DNA of 6,885 nt, taken from CAYLJO01 sp964383905. Lineage in GTDB: Bacteria > Acidobacteriota > Blastocatellia > Pyrinomonadales > Pyrinomonadaceae. The translations under genes and the position numbers were made by a program. Positions 1 through 4,550 of the stretch are shown in pieces. The stretch spans positions 1-6,885 of the forward strand of contig CAYLJO010000286.1 in NCBI GenBank assembly GCA_964383905.1, in the 5' to 3' direction. The notes below the pieces were generated by a model, which was given only the letters and a program-made list of their open reading frames with translations, did no database searches and was not told the origin of the DNA. How positions within the stretch are numbered: position 1 is the stretch's first letter; the number at the start of each line of letters is the position of its first letter.

Positions 1-198
1 AACACTAATGCGCGTGGCGCTTACTTTACCGTGCAGAAGGCACTGCCCCTGCTCAGGAGTCTGCAATCATTGGTTGACGCGCCGATTCGCAGAAAACGGC
101 CAAAGCGAGGAGATGCAATTATGATGAGCTTGCGTCCACGCCCCCGTGAACATGATGAGCTTGCCTTACTGGTGACGTGTAATTATTCTGATGTCTAA
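1..198 (+). pseudogene. short-chain dehydrogenase/reductase (SDR) fragment, truncated at both ends
   Basis: The frame is open from the first base to a TAA at 196-198. Its first 18 or so residues read NTNARGAYFTVQKALPLL, which matches the SDR segment N-x-N-x-(K/R)-G-x-(Y/F)-F-T-x-Q-x-A-L-P-L-L. In classical SDRs this lies just after the NNAG strand and before the catalytic Ser-Tyr-Lys. In an intact SDR the next residues form a hydrophobic strand ending in the catalytic serine. Here the homology stops at about base 54 and the frame continues into arginine-rich, low-complexity sequence without Ser, YxxxK or the C-terminal part. The 5' end lies outside the window, so the N-terminal Rossmann motif cannot be judged. 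I infer a gene broken by deletion or insertion near base 54-60. No active enzyme can be made from this piece. The SDR identity is fairly sure, the exact breakpoint is not. Confidence 0.6.
121..164 (+). repeat. 13-bp direct repeat, two copies 31 bp apart
   Basis: ATGATGAGCTTGC occurs at 121-133 and again at 152-164, with 18 unrelated bases between. It lies in the non-homologous tail of the broken SDR frame and upstream of the secreted protein gene at 210. It could be a small tandem duplication or a repeated protein-binding site. With only two copies the meaning is uncertain. Confidence 0.5.
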
Positions 199-209
199 AA
201 GGGGATGCG

Positions 210-797
210 ATGATGACCTTCAAGAAAACAGTTCACGTTCTTCCGTTCGCGTTGTTCGCCCTGTTCTTGTTGGCCCAGACAGCCGACGCGCAAAAACCTG
301 TTGCCGAATACACGGGCAATATCATCGCTTATTACGGTGCGCAGGTTCAGACTACCTTCTTTACTTTGCGCATAAAGAATTGGACCTCGGACGAGCAAGC
401 CGGCCGAAATCTCGCGATGCTGCAGGAGGGCGGCCAAGACACGCTATTGAGCACAATCCAAAAAGAAGATGTCGGCTCGTTCTCGCTCGGCAGCGGACTT
501 GCGCGAACAGTTAATGTCGCGCGTGAAACCGACGCCGACGGCACGAAACGGATCTTCGTCGTGTTTGAACGCTGGATGCGCTTTGCTGAGGTTCGTGGCG
601 GCTATCGCTCTGAGGACTATCCGTTCAGCGTCATCGAACTGTCGATTGATCAAAAGACGGGCAAGGGTGAAGGAACGTTCATCGCCGCGGCCCAGATTAG
701 ATGGAAGCTTGACAAGAAGAAGAACCAACATCGGATTGAGGTCGAGGACTTTGCGACTTATCCCGCGAAGATGGTCAATGTGAAAGCGCACAGCTGA
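210..797 (+). CDS. secreted protein of unknown function, 195 aa
   Basis: Start ATG 210 (a second ATG follows directly at 213) is preceded by AAAAGGGG at 197-204, a good Shine-Dalgarno site at 5-nt spacing. Residues 1-27 form a Sec signal peptide: two lysines, a long Leu/Phe/Ala core, then ADA-Q as a likely signal peptidase I site. The mature part, about 168 residues, has no further membrane segment and one aromatic-rich stretch (FVVFERWMRFAEVRGGYRSEDYPFSVIEL, about residues 115-143, quoted only by position and ends: FVVFERW...FSVIEL). An acidic, lysine-rich stretch follows. It resembles conserved hypothetical exported proteins I associate with Acidobacteriota, with the recurring features LQEGGQ, F-x-V-x-FERW and YPFSVIEL. 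No catalytic motif is visible, so I assign no function. It stands alone; the flanking sequence on both sides is non-coding or broken. Confidence 0.82.
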   Translation: MMTFKKTVHVLPFALFALFLLAQTADAQKPVAEYTGNIIAYYGAQVQTTFFTLRIKNWTSDEQAGRNLAMLQEGGQDTLLSTIQKEDVGSFSLGSGLARTVNVARETDADGTKRIFVVFERWMRFAEVRGGYRSEDYPFSVIELSIDQKTGKGEGTFIAAAQIRWKLDKKKNQHRIEVEDFATYPAKMVNVKAHS

Positions 798-835
798 TGA
801 ATAAAACATGGGCGCGACAAAGGAGGTGGGCGCGG

Positions 836-931
836 ATGTCAGTGAGCGCGATCAGTGCGAGAAGGTGTTCATGCGAGAGACAACGGAGGAGGCCTCAGGG
901 CTTCGAGAAAAACCGTCACGATTATCTTTAA
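836..931 (+). CDS. possible 31-aa small protein behind a strong Shine-Dalgarno site
   Basis: AAGGAGGT at 820-827 is a near-perfect anti-16S match, 8 nt before ATG 836. The frame runs 31 codons to TAA at 929-931. The peptide begins MSVSAISARRCSCERQ, then is rich in Arg, with two Cys and no hydrophobic segment. I recognise no family. In favour: the ribosome-binding site is the best in the window and no other start fits it as well. Against: the composition is that of an arbitrary GC-rich frame, and the region may be a relic whose true downstream gene was lost. Its TAA overlaps the TAA of a possible minus-strand fragment through the shared TTAA at 928-931. Confidence 0.25.
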   Translation: MSVSAISARRCSCERQRRRPQGFEKNRHDYL

Positions 932-1071
932 CGCGCCTGAATGAACAGACCGGGGATCAGATTCGCGCGGGCCGCGCGCAGCCCCACCGTGAGCAGCCGG
1001 TCTTGTTCACTCATTTCTGCCCCCCGCCGGGCTTCATCTTTAACGTGTTCGCGCACGCGTCGTTCCAACAC
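928..1071 (-). pseudogene. possible minus-strand coding fragment, Arg/Ala-rich, 28-47 aa
   Basis: On the minus strand a frame opens at GTG 1071 with an internal ATG at 1014 (preceded by a G-run, GGCGGGGGGCAGAA) and ends at TAA 930-928. From the ATG the peptide starts MSEQDRLLTVGLRAARAN and continues LIPGLF before ending three residues later. That pattern, a short charged start then an amphipathic helix then the beginning of a hydrophobic segment, is what the N-terminus of a small membrane protein or permease looks like, and its codon choice looks more gene-like than the plus-strand frame over it. If real, the gene is cut just as its first membrane helix begins. I cannot name the family and it may be chance. 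Confidence 0.22.
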
Positions 1072-1087
1072 CTCAATTCTTATGAAA

Positions 1088-1131
1088 CTGGTGCTTGTTA
1101 CTCAAAAGTAACGGATCGGTCCCAGCACCAG
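1088..1131. repeat. nested inverted repeat (8-bp outer stem enclosing a 6-bp hairpin)
   Basis: CTGGTGCT (1088-1095) pairs perfectly with AGCACCAG (1124-1131). Inside, GTTACT (1097-1102) pairs with AGTAAC (1107-1112) across a CAAA loop, and GGA/TCC at 1113-1115/1120-1122 can form a short third arm. A T-rich run (1141-1153) starts 10 nt after the outer stem, too far for a textbook intrinsic terminator. It could be a repetitive extragenic palindrome, a small structured RNA or a protein-binding palindrome. Confidence 0.5.
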
Positions 1132-1203
1132 CAGTCACGTATTATTTCTTTTTGCTTGCCACCCTGATTGAAAAAGGTAAGCCGAAACTGAGCGGCGCAG
1201 CTG

Positions 1204-1212
1204 TGGTATAGT
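1204..1212 (+). promoter_or_regulatory. possible extended -10 promoter for the gene at 1313
   Basis: TGGTATAGT fits an extended -10 element (TG-N-TATAAT with one mismatch). No good -35 box lies 17 bases upstream (GAAACT at 1184-1189 is weak), as is common for extended -10 promoters. It would give a leader of roughly 95 nt. It is a single short match and uncertain. Confidence 0.25.
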
Positions 1213-1312
1213 CATCCCTACCCCCCACACGTTCACGGGTGCCAAGGTATGTGGCAGAAGTCAAAGGGCCTACCCCAGGACGTTCGAGCTTCACACATCG
1301 AGCAGGCAATTG

Positions 1313-1615
1313 ATGAGCACGATCAGCAAGGCAGAGTTCGAGCGGATCTGCCGAGACGTTTATTATTCCCGTGAGATGATCTGGCGGGAGTACCCGCACC
1401 TCTCCCGGGAGGATGCGCTGTGGTGGACGATCCTCAAATTCGTGTCTGCGGACTGTTGTGTTGAGTTACCTTCGGCGAGCAAACCGGCAAGTGAGGTGGC
1501 AGCCAACACCGCCGCCTGCCGGAACTCATTGCACCAAATCCTTGCAGAGCGCCAGCAAGAGCCGTTTGACGCGGTATCCATCGCCGGCCGATTCGTGCGC
1601 GAAGCCATGAAATGA
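1313..1615 (+). CDS. small protein of unknown function, 100 aa
   Basis: I choose ATG 1313, which follows an in-frame TTG directly; GAGCAGG lies about 6 nt upstream and is a weak Shine-Dalgarno match. The product is soluble, without signal peptide or membrane segment. Residues 1-45 look helical and aromatic-rich (FERICRDVYY, then REDALWWTILKF), followed by a polar linker (about 50-65) and a C-terminal helix with LHQILAERQQEPFDAV. There is a Cys pair (DCC, about residues 47-49). I recognise no family, and no catalytic motif is visible. The gene is followed by a nested hairpin and then an attC-like palindrome, so it could be the gene of an integron cassette whose own attC is at 1687-1750. No second site is visible upstream of it to complete that picture. 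Confidence 0.65.
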   Translation: MSTISKAEFERICRDVYYSREMIWREYPHLSREDALWWTILKFVSADCCVELPSASKPASEVAANTAACRNSLHQILAERQQEPFDAVSIAGRFVREAMK

Positions 1616-1631
1616 GGAAGAGGTCTGAGTG

Positions 1632-1679
1632 AGGCTGGCTATGATAAAAGGTATGCGATTTATACCTGTGGACCAGCCT
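1632..1679. repeat. nested inverted repeat downstream of the 100-aa gene
   Basis: AGGCTGG (1632-1638) pairs with CCAGCCT (1673-1679), and inside it AGGTAT (1649-1654) pairs with ATACCT (1662-1667) around a 7-base loop. The arms start 17 bases after the TGA of the preceding gene. There is no T-run after the outer stem, so it is a poor intrinsic terminator. The two-level design is like that at 1088-1131, although the bases differ. Confidence 0.5.
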
Positions 1680-1686
1680 GTACGAA

Positions 1687-1750
1687 GCCGAACTTTGACC
1701 GCACCGGCGGTACCGCGGTTTGTGCGCGCCGGTTAACAGCAGCGTTGGGC
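1687..1750 (+). other. integron attC-like recombination site (64 bp)
   Basis: The right end is GTTGGGC (1744-1750), which fits the attC R' box GTTRRRY. The left end is GCCGAAC (1687-1693), its reverse complement except at one position and one base away from the RYYYAAC R'' box. Between them ACCGGCG (1703-1709) pairs with CGCCGGT (1727-1733). The right half, GGTTAAC-6 nt-GTTGGGC, has the usual L'-spacer-R' arrangement. The length falls in the range known for attC sites. Weak points: the mismatch in the left box, a left spacer shorter than the right one, and no integrase gene in view. A TPR gene starts 18 bases after the site, the spacing expected of a cassette gene. Confidence 0.4.
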
Positions 1751-1768
1751 AGCCATTGATGAACAGCC

Positions 1769-1984
1769 ATGTCGGAAGCAGATGAGTTGTTCGATAAAGC
1801 ATACTCTGCTCATGTAGTTGATGAGCGAACTACCGCTGCAATCGACCTGTGCAGGCGGGCCTTAGAACTTGAGCCTGACCATTATCGTACCCGTGTATTT
1901 CTGGGAATGCTCCTTGATGATTACGGGAATGACGAGCAAAGAGCTGAAAGCCGCGACGTGTGCACGAACTCGCCGATAGCCTGA
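1769..1984 (+). pseudogene. TPR-repeat protein, 3'-truncated (about 62 genuine codons)
   Basis: ATG 1769 opens a frame whose residues 6-50 make one tetratricopeptide-like helical pair: A-x-x-LCRRALELEPDHYRTRVFLGMLLDDYG carries the TPR signature (small residue, ALELxP, then a second helix). TPR units stack into scaffolds for protein contacts. TPR proteins normally contain several such units, but here gene-like sequence stops near residue 62 (…DEQRAESR). The last nine residues (DVCTNSPIA) are read from the antisense of the hydrolase gene's 3' end. The gene is therefore cut at about 1950-1957. No strong Shine-Dalgarno site is visible before the start (AGCCATTG region). It sits 18 bases beyond an attC-like site, so it may have been a cassette gene before being cut. 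The product, if made, would be a 71-residue remnant. Confidence 0.6.
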
Positions 1985-2775
1985 AACGTCTCAACAGGGT
2001 TGTCATAAAACAGGAAGTGCGCGCTCGACGGTATCTCCCTCACGCGGACGTCACTCGCCCGGAGCCTGGGCAGGTAAGAGAGGTGTTTGTTGGCCTCGCC
2101 GTAGAGGAACAGGCGCGGGACGGGCAGGGCGAGGAACTCCTCGAGGAGCCGCCCCGTGTCGGACTCGGCCACCGTCTCGAACGAGTAGGCGTAGTAGCCG
2201 CGGATGTCCACGTTGAGCGCCATGTTGTGCGCGATGGTCTGGTCGCCCGCGTAGCGTGAGGCGCGCAGCTCTCCCGTCATCTGCCGGAAGACAGGCTCGA
2301 AAGAGTCGAGCTTGTGGGAGATGACGCGGCGCGAGAACATGCAGTCCTCCGGCGTCAAGTTCCCTTCGATGTTGATGTACCCCTTGACCCGCCCGACGCC
2401 GTAACGGCGGAGCTGTAACAAGGTGATCAGCCCGCCCATGCTCGCGCCGGCCAGGAAGTAAGGCTCCGGCAGTAGACGCTCGGCCACGCTCTGCGCCATG
2501 TCGGCCAGGGCGCTCACGTCGAGGCCGGCTTCGGGGTCGAAGGCGGCGAGCCCCGTGCCCGGTTCGTCGAACGTGGCGAGCGTGCAGTCGGCGAGGGCCG
2601 GACTCTGGAAGGCGGCGTAGAAGTTCTCCTTCGCCCCTCCGAGTCCGTGGACGAAGAGGACGGACGGGCCGCCCGTCCCCTCGCGGTAGAGGTACGGCAA
2701 AGAGAACTGCCGCCCGCGCCACTCGACGTTCAGGAGGTCAAGGCGCGGGAGCTTCGTCTGTATCGGTGTATGCAT
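1921..2775 (-). CDS. alpha/beta-fold hydrolase, 284 aa (C-terminal end altered)
   Basis: A cytoplasmic alpha/beta-hydrolase with no signal peptide. Visible landmarks: strand plus oxyanion motif FVHGLGG (residues 41-47), a DEPGTG turn (70-75), the nucleophile elbow GASMGG with Ser112, and the catalytic histidine in SSAHFLFYDNP (His253). At the usual acid position after strand 7 the sequence is LYGEAN, with Asn where Asp is normal. Glu137 in YINIEGNL, at the end of the preceding strand, is a likely substitute, as in some haloalkane dehalogenases. Substrate unknown: an esterase, amidase or C-C hydrolase are all possible. Genuine sequence ends near residue 272-275 (GEFVHTSR); the final 9-12 residues are antisense of the truncated TPR gene, so the native stop codon was probably lost. 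It follows the nitrilase gene by 77 bases on the same strand, suggesting co-transcription. Its GC-rich codons differ from the genes to either side. Confidence 0.85.
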   Translation of the reverse strand: MHTPIQTKLPRLDLLNVEWRGRQFSLPYLYREGTGGPSVLFVHGLGGAKENFYAAFQSPALADCTLATFDEPGTGLAAFDPEAGLDVSALADMAQSVAERLLPEPYFLAGASMGGLITLLQLRRYGVGRVKGYINIEGNLTPEDCMFSRRVISHKLDSFEPVFRQMTGELRASRYAGDQTIAHNMALNVDIRGYYAYSFETVAESDTGRLLEEFLALPVPRLFLYGEANKHLSYLPRLRASDVRVREIPSSAHFLFYDNPVETFQAIGEFVHTSRLSALCSSFP

Positions 2776-2852
2776 ATCTTTGTCTAAACTGAAACCCGTT
2801 CCGGCGGTTCAGACGGACTCTACGAGGATCAGTCACACGTCCGAGTGACGAA

Positions 2853-3680
2853 TTAAAGCCGCGACACGGAAGTCGTTCGCGGGCTGTGGAGCATGATCGT
2901 CTTCGCACACCAGCCCCCCGCCGTCTCGGTTGCGACGGCGACGCCCGACCCGCTCGGATTCAACTGAACTAGAAGCTCCCCGCCCTCAGACCAGACGGAG
3001 CTGCGGCCCGCCGAGGCGAGTCCGCCCGACGGACTTCCGAAGTTGGCGAGCGCCACGGCCATCGAATGTCGCGCCGCGTACCCGCTCAGTTTCTCCGACT
3101 CGGCCTCGAAGTCCGAGGGGATCACGAACATGCTCGCCAGGTAAGTCTTCGCGCCCCTTTCAGCCGCCCGCCGCGGATGCGACGGCCGCCCGACATCGGC
3201 GCAGATAGCCACCGCCGCGAGGTGGCCGCCGAGACGGACGAGTGGGTCGTGGTCGCCCGGATGGAACACGGTCGCCTCCGCGGGAGGTATGCTGCCGTCG
3301 CCGCTGTCCTGGCGGGCGCTCTCGCCGAAAGCGCCGAGGTGGTGCTTCGTGTAGAGCGCGGTAGTCCGATTCGGGTAAAGGACGAACGCGCCGATGTACA
3401 GACGTTCCCCGACCCGCGCGGGCGCGCCGACGACGAGCGTCATCGAATGGGACGAGGACGCGTCGATAAGCGGTGCAAGGCGCGGGTCGTGCTCGGAGAA
3501 GGCGAGCGCGTCGGCGAGGCCGAGTTCGTAGCCGGTCAGCGACAGTTCGGGGAACACCACGACCTGCGCCCCTTCGGACGCGGCGATCTCGGTAAGGCGG
3601 AGGTGCTCGTCGATGTTCGCGTCAACGTCGCCCCTGGCCGGACACGTCTGGGCGACAGAGGTGGAGCGGTGCTGCATCAT
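2853..3680 (-). CDS. carbon-nitrogen hydrolase (nitrilase superfamily), 275 aa
   Basis: The nitrilase superfamily hydrolyses C-N bonds of amides, carbamoyl compounds or nitriles through a Glu-Lys-Cys triad. All three residues are present in order: Glu45 in VVFPELSLTGYE, Lys112 in YTKHHLGAFGE (with the second conserved Glu at 120), and Cys160 in AVAICADVGRP. The 275-residue length fits a single amidase domain without fused partner. I choose ATG 3680 because the 26 codons of open frame upstream (to 3758) translate a palindrome and a GTTAGGC box and are unlike the family's N-terminus, which normally begins shortly before the first beta strand. The upstream CTTTGGGG is a modest ribosome-binding site. 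The downstream hydrolase at 2775 probably shares its transcript. Substrate cannot be read from the sequence. A 5-bp hairpin (2832-2836/2845-2849) follows the stop codon but lacks a T-run. Confidence 0.88.
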   Translation of the reverse strand: MMQHRSTSVAQTCPARGDVDANIDEHLRLTEIAASEGAQVVVFPELSLTGYELGLADALAFSEHDPRLAPLIDASSSHSMTLVVGAPARVGERLYIGAFVLYPNRTTALYTKHHLGAFGESARQDSGDGSIPPAEATVFHPGDHDPLVRLGGHLAAVAICADVGRPSHPRRAAERGAKTYLASMFVIPSDFEAESEKLSGYAARHSMAVALANFGSPSGGLASAGRSSVWSEGGELLVQLNPSGSGVAVATETAGGWCAKTIMLHSPRTTSVSRL

Positions 3681-3725
3681 GTATGTACCCCAAAGAAGTA
3701 ATGAAAACTGCCGGGCCAACCGACG

Positions 3726-3764
3726 GCCTAACGCCCATTCTGCCGAACGAGTCGGCATAACGGC
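3726..3764 (-). other. GTTAGGC box with adjacent hairpin, attC-like half-site
   Basis: Read on the minus strand, GTTAGGC (3732-3726) fits the attC R' box GTTRRRY and is preceded by GGGC. Before it is a hairpin: TGCCGA/TCGGCA (3741-3746/3752-3757, 5-base loop), extended by GCC/GGC (3733-3735/3762-3764). The box lies 45 bases upstream of the nitrilase start and points toward it. The matching left box (RYYYAAC) is not present, so only half of an attC site can be argued. It could equally be an ordinary palindrome. Confidence 0.25.
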
Positions 3765-3826
3765 TGAGAAATATTTTCAGCAATTATTTTAGAGCGCGCA
3801 ATCTCTTTAGCGCGTCCTTTCTTTTT

Positions 3827-3985
3827 CTAAGCTATTTTGTCTGACTTTTGCAGATTACAGTATTCGCAAAGTATCTGGATATTATCTTCAGTATTGCGGC
3901 CGCCTTTTGTCACAGGAATGATATGATCGAAGTGAAGCTTCTCCCTCGCGCCACATCTGACGCTCAGCCTACGTGAAAGACTTCC
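3827..3985 (-). pseudogene. HNH endonuclease, C-terminal fragment
   Basis: On the minus strand, 43 codons ending at TAG 3829-3827 encode the core of an HNH nuclease: RCGARE, then LHFDHIIPVTKGG with the catalytic Asp-His, then Asn in NTEDNIQILC, then the zinc-knuckle end CEYCNLQK. HNH proteins cut DNA as parts of restriction, homing or phage systems. The first cysteine of the amino-terminal CxxC knuckle is missing, the frame meets a TGA at 3988-3986, and no start codon precedes the motif. Homology stops at about 3958, where the sequence becomes the antisense of another gene's tail. This is therefore a decayed, 5'-truncated gene, probably left by a mobile element. The sequence around its stop (3781-3840, 22 G+C of 60) is much poorer in GC than the nitrilase block beside it. 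Confidence 0.65.
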
Positions 3986-4017
3986 TCAAGCGCCTGCAGC
4001 AGGAGCTGAAGCGATAA
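3961..4017 (+). pseudogene. C-terminal tail of an unidentified gene (18 codons)
   Basis: The plus-strand frame after a TGA at 3958-3960 reads RSAYVKDFLKRLQQELKR followed by TAA 4015-4017. The amphipathic, Lys/Leu-rich helix is typical of a protein C-terminus, and a terminator-like hairpin begins right at the stop codon. The upstream part of the gene is missing and replaced by the antisense HNH fragment. The piece is too short to name and could be chance, but the hairpin makes a genuine gene end more likely. Confidence 0.35.
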
Positions 4018-4040
4018 GGCGCGACCAGTTAGCGCCTTTT
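4016..4040 (+). terminator. Rho-independent terminator (plus strand)
   Basis: AAGGCGC (4016-4022) pairs with GCGCCTT (4032-4038) around a 9-base loop, and the right arm runs into TTTT (4037-4040). It directly follows the TAA of the gene tail at 3961-4017. The last codons of the minus-strand gene at 4029-4457 lie in the right arm and loop. On the minus strand the stem is followed by ATCG instead of a T-run, so termination there would be weak. Confidence 0.5.
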
Positions 4041-4457
4041 GTGACGCGATGTTCCGCCCGTGATGGTGAAGGTAATTAGCGACTCCGCCGGAATGATGAC
4101 TTCTGATTGAGCGCTGCTCTGCGCCTGGCCCTTCCCTGTTAGAAAATAGGCAGAGCTGCTCACCGCCTCACCGTTGATGGAGGTGAGCCGCAGCCTGAGC
4201 TGGCCCGGAGCGTGCGTTTTTCTGCTGGACTTTGCTTCGGTCACTTTTCCGGTGACCTCATCGCCAGTCCTGGCGACCGTATTGCCGTTCACGACGACAT
4301 CCTTCGCCACCACTCCTTTCCAAGTTTGACCCGGCTGAGCAGTCGCAGAACTCAACTCCGAGCCCATACGAATTGCGATCTTTGTGCCTGCAGGAATTGC
4401 CGAGGCGAGTGCGATTGTGGCCGTCAGAAGGATGATTGCCGTGGTGATTATCTTCAT
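4029..4457 (-). CDS. small exported protein of unknown function, 142 aa
   Basis: ATG 4457 has GAGGTG (plus-strand 4463-4468) 5 nt upstream, which fixes this start over an out-of-frame ATG 4 bases earlier. Residues 1-20 are a Sec signal peptide ending ASA. The mature part begins IPAGTKIAIRMGSELSS and looks like an all-beta exported domain: GQTWKGVV, then TVARTGDEVTGKV, then a basic turn (KSSRKTHAPG) leading to QLRLRLTSINGE, and a final ESLITFTITGG strand. I recall similar Acidobacteriota proteins that carry a glycine-rich, membrane-inserting-looking segment before the last strand; here only a short Ser/Gln stretch (KGQAQSSAQSE) is found at that place. The last five residues (SRHKRR region) are basic. 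Role unknown; envelope or periplasmic location inferred. Confidence 0.82.
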   Translation of the reverse strand: MKIITTAIILLTATIALASAIPAGTKIAIRMGSELSSATAQPGQTWKGVVAKDVVVNGNTVARTGDEVTGKVTEAKSSRKTHAPGQLRLRLTSINGEAVSSSAYFLTGKGQAQSSAQSEVIIPAESLITFTITGGTSRHKRR

Positions 4458-4484
4458 ACATGCACCTCTTTGGATTTCGGAACC

Positions 4485-4506
4485 AACGGAGCAAGCCGAC
4501 TCCGTT
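4485..4506 (-). promoter_or_regulatory. leader hairpin upstream of the exported-protein gene
   Basis: AACGGAG (4485-4491) and CTCCGTT (4500-4506) form a 7-bp stem with an 8-base loop, 28 bases upstream of the ATG at 4457. In the transcript it would lie in the 5' leader, before the ribosome-binding site. It could steady the leader or bind a regulator; no known riboswitch is recognised. Confidence 0.35.
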
Positions 4507-4520
4507 ACTCAAGCCTACAC

Positions 4521-4550
4521 AACATCCTGGAAAAGGGCTGCCGGCGTCAA
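4521..4550 (-). promoter_or_regulatory. possible sigma-70 type promoter for the gene at 4457
   Basis: On the minus strand, TTGACG (4550-4545) matches the -35 consensus at five of six positions and GATGTT (4526-4521) is a weak -10 box, with an 18-base spacer. Transcription would start near 4513 and give a leader that includes the hairpin at 4485-4506. The -10 match is poor, so the call is tentative. Confidence 0.3.

Larger units (their letters stand above)
798..1312. other. 515-base stretch without a convincing full gene
   Basis: A plus-strand frame is open from 808 to 1167, but its sequence has no domain, no signal peptide and a poor start, and it changes character midway, so I do not call it. 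The stretch does hold three smaller things listed separately: a 31-codon ORF behind a strong ribosome-binding site (836-931), a possible minus-strand coding fragment (928-1071), and a nested hairpin (1088-1131). A T-rich run (attatttcttttt, 1141-1153) follows the hairpin. From 1160 to 1312 I see only a possible extended -10 promoter for the gene at 1313. Confidence 0.6.

Noticed and set aside
808..1167. 119-codon plus-strand frame
   Set aside because: It has no domain and no convincing ribosome-binding site for its start, and crosses the nested hairpin; the site at 820-827 fits ATG 836 in another frame.
1434..1802. 122-codon minus-strand frame over the 100-aa gene and attC-like site
   Set aside because: It lies antisense to a more gene-like frame and spans a palindrome, with no motif.
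2051..2722. 223-codon minus-strand frame inside the hydrolase gene
   Set aside because: It is the alternate frame of a GC-rich gene, full of Arg and Pro without domains; the other frame has the catalytic Ser and His motifs.
3066..3701. 211-codon plus-strand frame opposite the nitrilase gene
   Set aside because: It is antisense to the Glu-Lys-Cys nitrilase frame and has no recognisable motif.
3681..3758. Longer N-terminus for the nitrilase starting at 3758
   Set aside because: The added 26 residues translate a hairpin and GTTAGGC box and are unlike the family's start; ATG 3680 is better.
3791..3826. Terminator for the HNH fragment
   Set aside because: Only a 4-bp CGCG stem with a long loop; the T-rich run is on the strand opposite the HNH frame.
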